Both the position numbers and the translations under genes were made by a program. A stretch of DNA of 19,094 nucleotides, taken from Collinsella sp. (GTDB taxonomy: Bacteria > Actinomycetota > Coriobacteriia > Coriobacteriales > Coriobacteriaceae). The stretch is taken from NCBI GenBank assembly GCA_031296755.1, contig JAUMMZ010000006.1, positions 1 through 19,094 on the forward strand, read 5' to 3'. Every line of letters begins with the position of its first letter. Position 1 is the first letter of the stretch. Under the pieces are notes generated by a model. The model was not told the origin of the DNA, made no database searches, and saw only the letters and a list, made by a program, of their open reading frames with translations. Positions 1-7,307 of the stretch are shown here, piece by piece.

Positions 1-33
1 ACCGAGAACTCGAACTTCTACCTCAACTTGTGA
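1..33 (+). CDS. 3' end of an upstream gene (partial)
   Basis: The first 33 bases read in frame as ten residues (TENSNFYLNL) followed by TGA. The stop lies 22 bases before lacB, on the same strand and with no terminator between, so this is probably the tail of the preceding gene of the same operon. In Firmicutes lac operons lacA, the partner subunit of LacB, sits directly before lacB, so lacA is a positional guess. Ten residues are too few to identify the protein. Confidence 0.4.
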   Translation, partial: TENSNFYLNL

Positions 34-55
34 ATTCAGACGAAAGGACGTTCTG

Positions 56-580
56 ATGAAGAAGACCATCGCAATCGGTTGCGACCATATCGTTACGGAC
101 GAGAAGATCTATCTGGCCGACCGCCTGGAGCAGGCTGGCTACAAGGTGCTCGACTGCGGCACCTACAGCCACACCCGTACGCACTATCCCATCTACGGCA
201 AGGCCGTGGGCGAGGCTGTTGCCAGCGGCAAGGCCGACTTTGGCGTGGCCCTGTGCGGCACCGGCATTGGCATCACCAACGCCGTCAACAAGGTTCCCGG
301 CGCCCGCTGCGCCCTGGTCCGCGACATGACCTCTGCCCTGTACGCTCGTCGCGAGCTCAACGCCAACATCGTGGGCTTTGGCGGCAAGATCACCGGCGAG
401 TTCCTGATGGCCGATATCATGCTTGCCTTCCTGGAGGAGCCCTACGAGAAGACCCCCGAGCACGATGCCCTGATCGCCAAGATCGATGCCTGCAATAAGG
501 CCGACGCCGAGGCTCAGGCTGACCCGCACTTCTTTGACGAGTTCCTCGAGAAGTGGGACCGCGGCGAGTACCACGACTAA
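56..580 (+). CDS. lacB: Galactose-6-phosphate isomerase subunit LacB
   Basis: LacB pairs with LacA to convert galactose 6-phosphate to tagatose 6-phosphate in the cytoplasm, the first step of the tagatose-6-phosphate pathway. The 174-residue product matches the usual LacB length (about 171) and has the RpiB/LacAB fold signature. An ALCGTGIGITNAVNKVPGAR block lies at about 66-84, with Cys67 at the position of the family's catalytic cysteine. It continues into ALVRDMTSALYARRELNAN and GFGGKITGEF (about 108-117). This second block is far closer to LacB than to ribose-5-phosphate isomerase B. The ATG is preceded by GAAAGGA at 42-48. The gene follows an unidentified upstream gene by 22 bases and is followed by a perfect hairpin. 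The LacX-like and lacC genes downstream support the pathway assignment. Confidence 0.93.
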   Translation: MKKTIAIGCDHIVTDEKIYLADRLEQAGYKVLDCGTYSHTRTHYPIYGKAVGEAVASGKADFGVALCGTGIGITNAVNKVPGARCALVRDMTSALYARRELNANIVGFGGKITGEFLMADIMLAFLEEPYEKTPEHDALIAKIDACNKADAEAQADPHFFDEFLEKWDRGEYHD

Positions 581-584
581 GGAG

Positions 585-612
585 GTTACGCGGTTTTACC
601 AAACCGCGTAAC
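585..612 (+). other. Perfect 12-bp hairpin after lacB
   Basis: GTTACGCGGTTT (585-596) pairs perfectly with AAACCGCGTAAC (601-612) across a four-base loop, starting four bases after the lacB stop. No T-run follows, so it is not a standard intrinsic terminator. It may be an mRNA 3'-end stabiliser, a partial terminator or a processing site. The rest of the gap to 863 shows no gene and no convincing promoter. Confidence 0.6.
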
Positions 613-863
613 GGGTCGATGCTGCGCGGCGCTCGCTGACGTTGGGGGTGCCTGTGGGGTCGCCGCTGTTGTTGCGAAGCGTTCTGGTTCGGTAAGCTGC
701 TTCGATAACACTTTTGCTTGCTGAGCTTGTGGGCTTCGTTTTGGCGGGACCCAGTATTCTGCAGCTTTTCAATTGACGGCTCGCGTTTCTGTGAGGGGGC
801 GCGGGCCGGTTTTCTATCAGCCCTATTGACTTGGCGGGCTGTCGTAAGAAAGGGAAGGCTCCT

Positions 864-1745
864 ATGGAGTTTGTTCTTGATAACGGTTCTATCCGCGTGG
901 CACTGAGCACGGCGGGCGGGTCGTTCACTTCTATTACGGCCAACGGCCGTGAGTACCTGTGGCAGGGCGACCCGGCGGTGTGGTCGGGCCAGGCACCCAT
1001 TTGTTTCCCGATCTGCGGCGGCCTTCGTGACGGTCGCGCAATGACCATGGGCGGCCGCGAGGTCAAGCTCGCCCGCCACGGCTTTGCTCGCAAGCAGGAG
1101 TGGAAGCTCGAGGAGCAGAGCGACAACATGGTTGTGCTGAGCTTAAGCTCTGCCGACCATGCCGAGTTGCTCGAGCAGTACCCGTATCCGTTTAAGATCG
1201 TTGCTCGTTACACGATCGATGCGGAGAAGGTGGCCGTGTCGTACGAGGTGACCAATGAGGGCACCGAGGACATGCCGTTCTTTGTGGGCGGTCACCCTGG
1301 CTTTAAGTGCCCGCTTGACGAGGGCGAGTCCTATGACGATTATGAGCTTCGTTTTGAGCAGCGTGAGGCCACCGAGCTCTGTACTGCCGTTCCCTCGACG
1401 GGCCTGATTGATGTTGAGCATCGCAGCAAGAACCCCATGATCGGCCATGACCTGCCGCTTACCCACGAACTCTTCGACTTCGCGGAGACCATCTTTGACG
1501 TGCTCGAGAGCCGCGTGGTTACGTTGACCAAGAAAACCGAGGACAAGGGCGTGCGCCTGACGTTCCCCGATATGCCATACCTGATTGTGTGGAGCAAGCC
1601 CGAGGGCGACTTTGTGGCCGTGGAACCGTGGGGCGGCCTGTCCACCTGCTCCGACGAGGACGATATTCTGGAGCACAAGCGCGGCTGCCTGGTGGCCAAG
1701 CCGGGAGAGACCGTCACCCGCGGCTTTGAGATCGAGATCCTTTAA
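864..1745 (+). CDS. lacX: LacX-like aldose 1-epimerase (galactose mutarotase family)
   Basis: This is predicted to interconvert the alpha and beta anomers of an aldose or sugar phosphate in the cytoplasm. The 293-residue protein shows the galactose mutarotase-like pattern: HGFAR with His72, GGHPGF with His144 and a C-terminal AVEPWGG with Glu254, which match the two histidines and the glutamate base of GalM-type enzymes. The block WSGQAPICFPICGGLRDG (about 40-57) is typical of the LacX/YihR-like branch rather than classic GalM. LacX is the last gene of the Lactococcus lac operon, and here it sits between lacB and lacC, which supports the name. I chose the ATG at 864, preceded by AAGGGAAGG (850-858), over an in-frame TTG at 831 that has no good ribosome site. 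The substrate cannot be read from sequence. Confidence 0.85.
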   Translation: MEFVLDNGSIRVALSTAGGSFTSITANGREYLWQGDPAVWSGQAPICFPICGGLRDGRAMTMGGREVKLARHGFARKQEWKLEEQSDNMVVLSLSSADHAELLEQYPYPFKIVARYTIDAEKVAVSYEVTNEGTEDMPFFVGGHPGFKCPLDEGESYDDYELRFEQREATELCTAVPSTGLIDVEHRSKNPMIGHDLPLTHELFDFAETIFDVLESRVVTLTKKTEDKGVRLTFPDMPYLIVWSKPEGDFVAVEPWGGLSTCSDEDDILEHKRGCLVAKPGETVTRGFEIEIL

Positions 1746-1762
1746 CGAGCTATCGTATGTTT

Positions 1763-1782
1763 GGGGCGGGTTATGCCGCCCC
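1763..1782 (+). other. GC-rich hairpin between lacX-like gene and lacC
   Basis: GGGGCGG (1763-1769) pairs with CCGCCCC (1776-1782) over a six-base loop, directly before the lacC ribosome site at 1783-1792. There is no T-run. It could tune expression of lacC or protect a processed mRNA end. Confidence 0.45.
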
Positions 1783-1798
1783 GGAACAGGAGTTCAAC

Positions 1799-2734
1799 AT
1801 GATTCTGACCGTTACCATGAACCCGTCGATTGATACGCGCTATCAGCTCGACAAGCTGATCATCGACGATGTTAACCGTGTGACGCCCGAAAAGACCGCT
1901 GGCGGCAAGGGCCTCAACGTGAGCCGCGTGCTGCTGCAGCTGGGCGATGACGTGCTCGCGACCGGTCTACTCGGTGGCCATATGGGTGCCTATATGGCCG
2001 AGCTCATGGATGCCGACGGCGTCAAGAACGACTTTGTGCCCATCGCCGGTGAGACGCGCATTTGCTTGAATATTCTGCACGAGGGCAATCAGACCGAGCT
2101 GCTGGAGAGCGGCCCGCAGATCGCCCCGGCCGAGCTCGAGGCCTTTACGGCCAAGTTTGCCGAGCTTGCAGCGAAGGCGGACGTTGTGACGCTTTCGGGC
2201 TCGCTGCCGCGTGGCGTCGATGCCGGCTACTATGCCGAGCTCGTCAAGATCGCCGAGGAGGCGGGCGCCAAGGTGCTGCTCGATACCTCGGGTGCATCGC
2301 TGGAGGCCGCGCTGGAGTCCGACGCTAAGCCTGAGCTCGTAAAGCCCAACCTGACCGAGATTAACGGCCTGCTGGGTACGTCCTTTACGACCGATGATGT
2401 CGATGCCCTGCGCGAGGCGCTTGCCGCCGATGACCGTTTTGCCGGTATTCCCTGGGTTGTCGTTTCGATGGGCGCTGCCGGTTCGGTGGGCTTCCATGAG
2501 GGTCGCGCGTTCCGTGCCAAGACGCCCGCGATTGCGGCTGTGAACGCGACGGGTTCCGGCGACTCGACCATCGCCGGCTTTGCGCATGCTATTGCTGCTG
2601 GTGCCGACGACGTCACCGTGCTCAAGACCGCCAATACCTGCGGCAAGCTCAACGCCATGGACCCCAAGACCGGCCACCTGGTCATGGACTGCTGGGACGA
2701 GGTCTACAGCAGCGTTGAGGTCGTAGAGTTGTAG
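1799..2734 (+). CDS. lacC: Tagatose-6-phosphate kinase LacC (PfkB family)
   Basis: LacC phosphorylates tagatose 6-phosphate with ATP to give tagatose 1,6-bisphosphate, the step after LacAB. The 311-residue protein is a PfkB-family sugar kinase. PfkB signature 1 is GGKGLNVSRVL at about 35-45, and the C-terminal anion-hole motif is NATGSGDS (about 249-256) with catalytic base Asp255. The C-terminal block TGHLVMDCWDEVYSSVEVVE resembles the LacC C-terminus, and the length is that of LacC (about 310). The close relative 1-phosphofructokinase (FruK) cannot be fully excluded, but lacB and the LacX-like gene beside it favour LacC. I chose the ATG at 1799 because AACAGGAG ends six bases upstream. An in-frame ATG at 1757 would start inside the gap before the hairpin. 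Confidence 0.88.
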   Translation: MILTVTMNPSIDTRYQLDKLIIDDVNRVTPEKTAGGKGLNVSRVLLQLGDDVLATGLLGGHMGAYMAELMDADGVKNDFVPIAGETRICLNILHEGNQTELLESGPQIAPAELEAFTAKFAELAAKADVVTLSGSLPRGVDAGYYAELVKIAEEAGAKVLLDTSGASLEAALESDAKPELVKPNLTEINGLLGTSFTTDDVDALREALAADDRFAGIPWVVVSMGAAGSVGFHEGRAFRAKTPAIAAVNATGSGDSTIAGFAHAIAAGADDVTVLKTANTCGKLNAMDPKTGHLVMDCWDEVYSSVEVVEL

Positions 2735-2756
2735 CGGTTGCGACTCCCAATAGAAT

Positions 2757-2820
2757 GAGCGTGGATAATCTCCCGCTTTTGGTGCCCATACGAGCTCAAA
2801 GTGGGAGATTTTCCACGCTC
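2757..2820. repeat. Long imperfect inverted repeat (23-bp arms)
   Basis: The left arm 2757-2779 and right arm 2798-2820 are inverted copies with 21 of 23 positions matching, separated by 18 bases. It lies between the convergent lacC and galT genes. No T-run follows on either side, so it is not an obvious terminator. The size and position suit a repetitive extragenic palindrome, but the copy number in the genome is unknown. Confidence 0.65.
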
Positions 2821-2822
2821 GA

Positions 2823-2881
2823 GTCATTAGTCGTTGGGGACGTTCTTTAATGACTAGTCGAACAAGAACGTTCCCAATGAC
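2823..2881. repeat. Second inverted repeat between lacC and galT
   Basis: TTGGGGACGTTCTT (2834-2847) is an inverted copy, with one mismatch, of the segment 2864-2877. The flanking GTCATT (2823-2828) pairs with AATGAC (2876-2881). A competing pairing is AGTCATTA (2822-2829) with TAATGACT (2848-2855). The nested arrangement directly beside the previous inverted repeat suggests a composite intergenic repeat. Confidence 0.55.
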
Positions 2882-2888
2882 TACACGC

Positions 2889-2929
2889 AAAAACGGCGCC
2901 CGCCGGCGATGTTGCCGGCGGGCGCCGTT
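2889..2929 (-). terminator. Intrinsic terminator of galK-galT
   Basis: A perfect 16-bp GC-rich stem (2892-2907 with 2914-2929) closes a six-base loop. Read on the minus strand it ends in TTTTT (complement of 2889-2893). It lies 55 bases past the galT stop and is oriented for the galK-galT transcript. Confidence 0.85.
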
Positions 2930-2983
2930 GTCGTGTAGGTGGCTATGTCGTGGGGGCTGCCGTTGAGCGTCCGGGTCTGTGCT

Positions 2984-4612
2984 CTACAGCGAGTCGATAA
3001 AGCGCTGCTGGGCGGCACGTCCTGCCTCGTCCCACTTAAAGACGCCGGCGTTGTCGAGCACGTGGCCAAACACCACGCCCACCTCCTCGTGCAGGATATC
3101 GATGGCGTTGTCGGTCGTAAGTTCATCGGCGCGGCGTGCAAAGACATCCTCGGCCCATGCGGCGTGGCTGCGGCAAAGGTCGTCGCCCTCGAGTGCGGCG
3201 CCAAGGTCGTAGCTTGCGTCGACCTTGGCGGCCAGCAGGTGCTCGCGGACGGCGCCGAGCTCGGGAACCAGGCGTGGCGGCAAAATGGCCAGGCCCATGA
3301 CCTCGATCAGGCCGATGTTCTCCTTCTTAATGTGGTGGTACTCGGCATGCGGGTGGAATACGCCCAGCGGATGCTCGTCAGTCGTGATGTTGCAGCGAAG
3401 CGCCAGGTAGGCCTCGTAGATTTCGCCGCCGGCATTGCCGCGGGAGTCGACGCGGCGGATGACGGGCGTCACGGTGTTGTGCGCCACGCCATCGGCTGTG
3501 TGCGCGACGACGCCAACCGACTCATCGGTCCACTCGCGCCAGGCAAGGATAATCTTCTCGGCGGCGTCGAGCAGCTGGGCGCGGTCGTGCGAACGCAGTC
3601 GCAGCACCGAGAGCGGCCACTGCAACACGGTACCGCTGACCTGGTCAAAGCCGGGCACGCTAAACTGCGAGACCTCAGCGGCATGCATCATGGGGAACTC
3701 GTGCGCGCCGCCCTGGAAGTGGTCATGCGACAAGATCGAGCCGCCCACGATGGGCAGGTCGGCGTTGGAGCCGATGAAGTAGTGCGGGAACAGGTCCACA
3801 AAATCGAGCAGGCAGGTCAGCCCCTTGCGGTCCACGTGCATCGGGCGATGCTCGGAGCTCATCGTAATGCAGTGCTCGTTAAAATACGCATACGGGCTGT
3901 ACTGGAAGCCCCAGCGCTCGTCGTCGAGCTGAATGGGAATAACGCGCAGGTTCTGACGGGCGGGATGAGCGCCGCCGTCGGCTGCGGCGGAGCGTCCGGG
4001 GTAGCCCTCGTTCTCGATGCAGAGCTGACAGGCGGGATACTTCTCGCCCGTGTTTTTGGCGGCACCGGCTGCGGCAATATCGCGCGGGTCTTTCTCGGGC
4101 TTGGACAGGTTGATGGTGATCTCCAGGTCACCCCAGTTGGTGGAAGTACTCCATTTGATGTTGCGCGCGATGGCGGCACGGCGCACGTAGCCGGCGTCGC
4201 AGCACAGACCATAGAACCAGTCGGTCGCGGCGCGGGGCTCGTTGACGCCCATGCGTCCGTTGAACTCCTCGTTTACAACTGAAGGCCTCGGCATCAGTAC
4301 GCCCATGATGCGCATGGCGATGCGGTCTCGGCCCGATGCCGTGTCCTCGGCGGCACCGTTGGCAACGGCGGCCTCGGAAAGCGCGGCAAGCGTGCCTTCA
4401 AGATCAAAGTCGGGGAGTGTATCGGGGTGCAAGAGCGATAGTTTCTCAACCTGGAGCGCCCAGGCCATGTCGAGCGCGGGGCCCGTGGCGCCGATGCATT
4501 CCAGAATGGTGTTGTAGGCCCAGATGCGGTCGTCCTGTCCGATCATCGATCGGTGGATGGCATATTCGATAAGGCCCTGCGCGGCCTCGCGCACGTCAGT
4601 CATTACAGCCAT
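2984..4612 (-). CDS. galT: UDP-glucose--hexose-1-phosphate uridylyltransferase GalT, class II
   Basis: GalT transfers UMP from UDP-glucose to galactose 1-phosphate, giving UDP-galactose and glucose 1-phosphate, the second step of the Leloir pathway. The 542-residue protein belongs to the Gram-positive class II family (usually about 490-510 residues, so slightly long). The diagnostic segment FIGSNADLPIVGGSILSHDH lies at about 279-298, followed by FQGGAHEFPM. A CxxC pair (Cys195, Cys198) lies in YPACQLCIENEGYPGR. It follows galK on the same strand, overlapping its stop. The ATG at 4612 has GGGGG about nine bases upstream. A second in-frame ATG at 4603 overlaps the galK stop as TAATG and would give 539 residues. 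Either start means tight translational coupling. No galE is in the window. Confidence 0.94.
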   Translation of the reverse strand: MAVMTDVREAAQGLIEYAIHRSMIGQDDRIWAYNTILECIGATGPALDMAWALQVEKLSLLHPDTLPDFDLEGTLAALSEAAVANGAAEDTASGRDRIAMRIMGVLMPRPSVVNEEFNGRMGVNEPRAATDWFYGLCCDAGYVRRAAIARNIKWSTSTNWGDLEITINLSKPEKDPRDIAAAGAAKNTGEKYPACQLCIENEGYPGRSAAADGGAHPARQNLRVIPIQLDDERWGFQYSPYAYFNEHCITMSSEHRPMHVDRKGLTCLLDFVDLFPHYFIGSNADLPIVGGSILSHDHFQGGAHEFPMMHAAEVSQFSVPGFDQVSGTVLQWPLSVLRLRSHDRAQLLDAAEKIILAWREWTDESVGVVAHTADGVAHNTVTPVIRRVDSRGNAGGEIYEAYLALRCNITTDEHPLGVFHPHAEYHHIKKENIGLIEVMGLAILPPRLVPELGAVREHLLAAKVDASYDLGAALEGDDLCRSHAAWAEDVFARRADELTTDNAIDILHEEVGVVFGHVLDNAGVFKWDEAGRAAQQRFIDSL

Positions 4613-5808
4613 GCCGCGTAAGCCCCCTTGTCAGAAATTGCGTAGTGGCGGGCAGAGCCCTCGCCTAGCCAGCCGTTCATCTTGGTGATAAAGGTGTCGA
4701 CCAGGTCGAGCGGCACGAAGGCCTGGATGGTGCCACCAAAGCCGCCACCGTGGATACGGACGGCGCCACGGCCGTCGAGCACGTGCTCGGCCAGTGCCAG
4801 GGCATACATCGAGGGCTGCTCGGAGCCCAGCTTGGCAACGACATTCTGTAGGTACATGGCAGAGCTGGCGCCGGACTCGCGCGTCAGGACCAGGAACTGA
4901 TCGATGTCGCCGGCGTTCAGAGCAGCCCAGCGCTTGTCGACCAGGCCGTTCTCGTACCAGTAGTGAACGGCGCGCAGGCAGGCGCGGTCGCCCAGCTTGG
5001 CGCGCAGCTCGGGGAGCTTGGCGTCAAAATCGGCAACGTCGACCTCGCACAGGCGTGCCTTGCCAAACTCGGCGGCAACGTCCTGCATCTCGCGCGGAAC
5101 GGCGGCGTAGTCGTCGGTGGCGGCCACGTGGTCGGCACCGACCTTAACGAGCACGAGCGCATAGCCGTGATCCTCAAAGTTGAGCTCGAGCTTCTGGGTT
5201 TTAGGCTGAGCCTGGTCCTCAAAGTCCATGTAGGCGAGGCCGCCCAGGCACACAGCGGCCTGGTCCATCAGACCGCAGGGCTTGCCGTAATAGTTGTTCT
5301 CGGTGCGCTGGCTCATCTGCGCGAGCGCGACGGGCTCGATGGCGGGTGCGCCCCAGAGGGTTTCCATGGCGCGACCGTACGCGGCCTCGACGGCGGCAGA
5401 GCTGGAAAGACCGCCGCCCGAGGGGACGGAGCAGGTAAAGGCAAAGTCGAAGCCGTGGGGCTCAACGCCAAGGGCTGCAATCTCGTGGGCCATGCCGCGG
5501 ACGAGGCTTGCGGACGTGCCCTTCTCGGACTCCTGAACGTCTAGCGTGTCGAGCGCGATTTCAAACGTGGGATAGCCCTCGTCGGCTACGCGAACCTTGT
5601 TGGAATCGGTTGCCACGGCGATGCCGTCAACGGCGACATCGAGCGAGCCGGCGATAACGTGGCCACCCTCGTGGTCGGTGTGGTTGCCACTGATCTCGGA
5701 ACGCCCGGGCGCGTGCACGTAGAGCACCTGGCGGTCGCCGATGGGGCCAAACTCCTCCTCAAACAGCTTGGTGAGCGTGGCGAATGTCTTTTCGTCGGGG
5801 GTGGTCAT
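4603..5808 (-). CDS. galK: Galactokinase GalK
   Basis: GalK phosphorylates galactose at C1 with ATP, the entry step of the Leloir pathway. The 401-residue GHMP kinase has the galactokinase signature APGRSEISGNHTDHEGG at about 33-49 (classic form GRVNLIGEHTDY), the ATP-binding CSVPSGGGLSSSAAVE at about 126-141, GLMDQ with predicted catalytic Asp182, and the C-terminal GHMP motif RIHGGGFGGT. The variant first motif (SEISGNHTDH) occurs in galactokinases of anaerobic Firmicutes-like lineages; galT downstream supports the call. I chose the ATG at 5808, preceded at seven bases by AAGGAAAGGA. An in-frame GTG at 5832 lacks such a site. It is transcribed divergently from a LacI-type regulator, with a candidate operator over its likely transcription start. 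Confidence 0.94.
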   Translation of the reverse strand: MTTPDEKTFATLTKLFEEEFGPIGDRQVLYVHAPGRSEISGNHTDHEGGHVIAGSLDVAVDGIAVATDSNKVRVADEGYPTFEIALDTLDVQESEKGTSASLVRGMAHEIAALGVEPHGFDFAFTCSVPSGGGLSSSAAVEAAYGRAMETLWGAPAIEPVALAQMSQRTENNYYGKPCGLMDQAAVCLGGLAYMDFEDQAQPKTQKLELNFEDHGYALVLVKVGADHVAATDDYAAVPREMQDVAAEFGKARLCEVDVADFDAKLPELRAKLGDRACLRAVHYWYENGLVDKRWAALNAGDIDQFLVLTRESGASSAMYLQNVVAKLGSEQPSMYALALAEHVLDGRGAVRIHGGGFGGTIQAFVPLDLVDTFITKMNGWLGEGSARHYAISDKGAYAAWL

Positions 5809-5852
5809 GGGAGTCCTTTCCTTGGCGCGCACGGGTGGGTTTTGCGTCGTTA

Positions 5853-5866
5853 TGAGTACGTTAACA
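5853..5866. promoter_or_regulatory. Candidate LacI-family operator O1
   Basis: The site reads TGAGTACGTTAACA, a 14-bp pseudo-palindrome with central CG, the usual form of LacI-family operators. It overlaps the predicted galK transcription start. It is part of a perfect 17-bp inverted repeat, 5849-5865 with 5918-5934. Confidence 0.7.
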
Positions 5867-5867
5867 A

Positions 5868-5897
5868 CTTAAAGCGGCATGAACCAAGTGTTCACAA
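5868..5897 (-). promoter_or_regulatory. Candidate galK promoter
   Basis: On the minus strand, TTGTGA (5897-5892) and TTTAAG (5873-5868) are spaced by 18 bases, each matching the consensus hexamers at four of six positions. The start would fall near 5861, inside the operator at 5853-5866, which is the classic arrangement for repression. The spacer also contains an inverted repeat, GCGGCAT (5874-5880) with ATGCCGC (5897-5903). Confidence 0.45.
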
Positions 5898-5916
5898 TGC
5901 CGCACGTTACGGGCTA

Positions 5917-5930
5917 TGTTAACGTACTCA
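5917..5930. promoter_or_regulatory. Candidate LacI-family operator O2
   Basis: TGTTAACGTACTCA is the exact inverse of O1 with centre-to-centre distance of 64 bp. It lies just upstream of a possible plus-strand promoter for the regulator gene (TTGTCA at 5942, TAATCG at 5964). Confidence 0.7.
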
Positions 5931-6039
5931 TAACACATCGCTTGTCACTTTTTGAGAATCTGGTAATCGGTAGAAATTCAGCCGTGAACGGTACTGCCGT
6001 ATGGACTTATAAAGCAGAAGAGATGCAGATAGAAAAAGT

Positions 6040-6053
6040 AGAGTACGTTAACA
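6040..6053. promoter_or_regulatory. Candidate LacI-family operator O3
   Basis: AGAGTACGTTAACA matches O1 at 13 of 14 positions in the same orientation, 187 bp from it and about 95 bp before the regulator's start codon. It probably lies in the regulator's transcribed leader, suggesting autorepression or looping. Confidence 0.6.
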
Positions 6054-6146
6054 TGCGTCCGACGATAGCGGGCCTCGGCGCGGGATGTATTTCTGCCCGG
6101 GCCGGCATTCACACTATTCAGATCTCGCAAGGGTGAAGGTGATCTT

Positions 6147-7178
6147 GTGGCAAGGCGCCCGTCCAACGATACAGGTACGCGTCCGGTCTCCATGGCCGAC
6201 GTCGCCCGCGCTGCTGGCGTTTCGCAGCAGACGGTTTCGCGCGTCGCCAACGGCTTGCCCAACGTTAACGAGCGGACGCGCCAGCGCGTGCAGGCCGCTA
6301 TGCAAGAGCTCGGCTTTCGTCCGAGTTATGCCGGTCGCTCGCTGCGCGACGGCCGTTACCATTCGGTCGGCCTGTGCGTCAACGATGTCACCAAGTTTGG
6401 CAACCTCTCGATGATCGACGGCATCGCCAGCGCTGCTCGCGAGCATAATTGCGCCATCACGCTGGTCGAGATGTCCAAGACCGAGGAATTCTCGCTTGCC
6501 GAGGCCACGCGTCGTATGGCCGCATTACCGGTGGACGGCATCATCATCGGCATGAGCCGCATGGCGCCCGATTTTGAGACGTTTGATCCACTGCCGGGCA
6601 TTGGCACGGTCATCGTTACCATGTACGCGCACCCGCGGGTGACCACGGTCGATTCCGACCATTACGGCTGCTCGCTCTTGCTTATGGATCACCTGTTTGA
6701 GCTGGGGCACGAGCAAATTCGCTATATTGGCGGCCCGTCGTTCTCGGTCGACGAGCAATTTCGTCGAGCCGGTTGGCAGGATGCACTCGAGCGTAAACAC
6801 ATCGAGCCGGCAGAGCCGCTCGAGGGCGACTGGTCTGCCAACAGCGGCTACGAGGCCGGCAGATATCTGGCCGAGCACGACCGCACTATGACGGCGATTT
6901 ACGCGGCAAACGACCAGATGGCAAATGGCGCAATTGCAGCGCTGCGCGATAGTGGCTTGCGCGTGCCCGAGGACGTGAGCGTGGTGGGCGTCGACGATTC
7001 GCTCGATGATTTTGTGGCACACAACGAGCTCACGACCGTGCGATTCAATCTACATCAACGCGGACGCGAGGTATTCGAGCATGCGGTTCCCGAGGTGGGT
7101 ACGGCGGGCAAAACCGTTGCCATTCGTATTCCCGGCCAACTCATTATTCGACATAGCACGGCGATACCGCGCGCATAG
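6147..7178 (+). CDS. LacI-family transcriptional regulator of the galactose genes
   Basis: This is a LacI/GalR-type one-component sugar regulator, probably controlling galK-galT and itself. The 343-residue protein starts with a helix-turn-helix at about 14-36 (SMADVARAAGVSQQTVSRVA) and a hinge segment YAGRSLRDG near 61-69. The periplasmic-binding-protein-like effector domain fills the rest, with typical blocks DGIIIG, HLFELGHEQIRYIGGP, IYAANDQMANGAIAAL and VPEDVSVVGVDD. The start codon is GTG, preceded by GAAGG (6135-6139) at seven bases. It is divergent from galK with three 14-bp operator-like sites between them, which is the main basis for its target. The effector is unknown; galactose or a galactose derivative is likely by context. 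Confidence 0.9.
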   Translation: MARRPSNDTGTRPVSMADVARAAGVSQQTVSRVANGLPNVNERTRQRVQAAMQELGFRPSYAGRSLRDGRYHSVGLCVNDVTKFGNLSMIDGIASAAREHNCAITLVEMSKTEEFSLAEATRRMAALPVDGIIIGMSRMAPDFETFDPLPGIGTVIVTMYAHPRVTTVDSDHYGCSLLLMDHLFELGHEQIRYIGGPSFSVDEQFRRAGWQDALERKHIEPAEPLEGDWSANSGYEAGRYLAEHDRTMTAIYAANDQMANGAIAALRDSGLRVPEDVSVVGVDDSLDDFVAHNELTTVRFNLHQRGREVFEHAVPEVGTAGKTVAIRIPGQLIIRHSTAIPRA

Positions 7179-7261
7179 TTTGCGCAGGTAAACGGCGATT
7201 TATCGTATTTCAATAACAATCGGTATGGATGCTGGCAGATAACAGTTGGGATACTGCCGAG

Positions 7262-7291
7262 TGTTATGATAGACGGGTTCTTTTGTCTATC
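7262..7291 (+). promoter_or_regulatory. fprA promoter with dyad
   Basis: An extended -10 (TGTTATGAT, hexamer TATGAT at 7265-7270) has no good -35. A perfect inverted repeat GATAGAC (7268-7274) with GTCTATC (7285-7291) begins inside the -10 and ends just before the AGGAGG ribosome site (7293-7298). The dyad spans the expected start near 7277, so it is better placed as a protein-binding site than as an RNA hairpin. Confidence 0.5.
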
Positions 7292-7307
7292 TAGGAGGCT
7301 TTGCCTG

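Noticed and set aside
1967..2890. Open frame of 307 codons on the minus strand opposite lacC
   Set aside because: It is antisense to lacC and runs through the intergenic inverted repeats. It has no motif.
2939..4282. Open frame of 447 codons on the plus strand opposite galT
   Set aside because: It lies fully antisense to a convincing galT with diagnostic motifs. It has no family motif and no ribosome site, and GC-rich codon bias explains its length.
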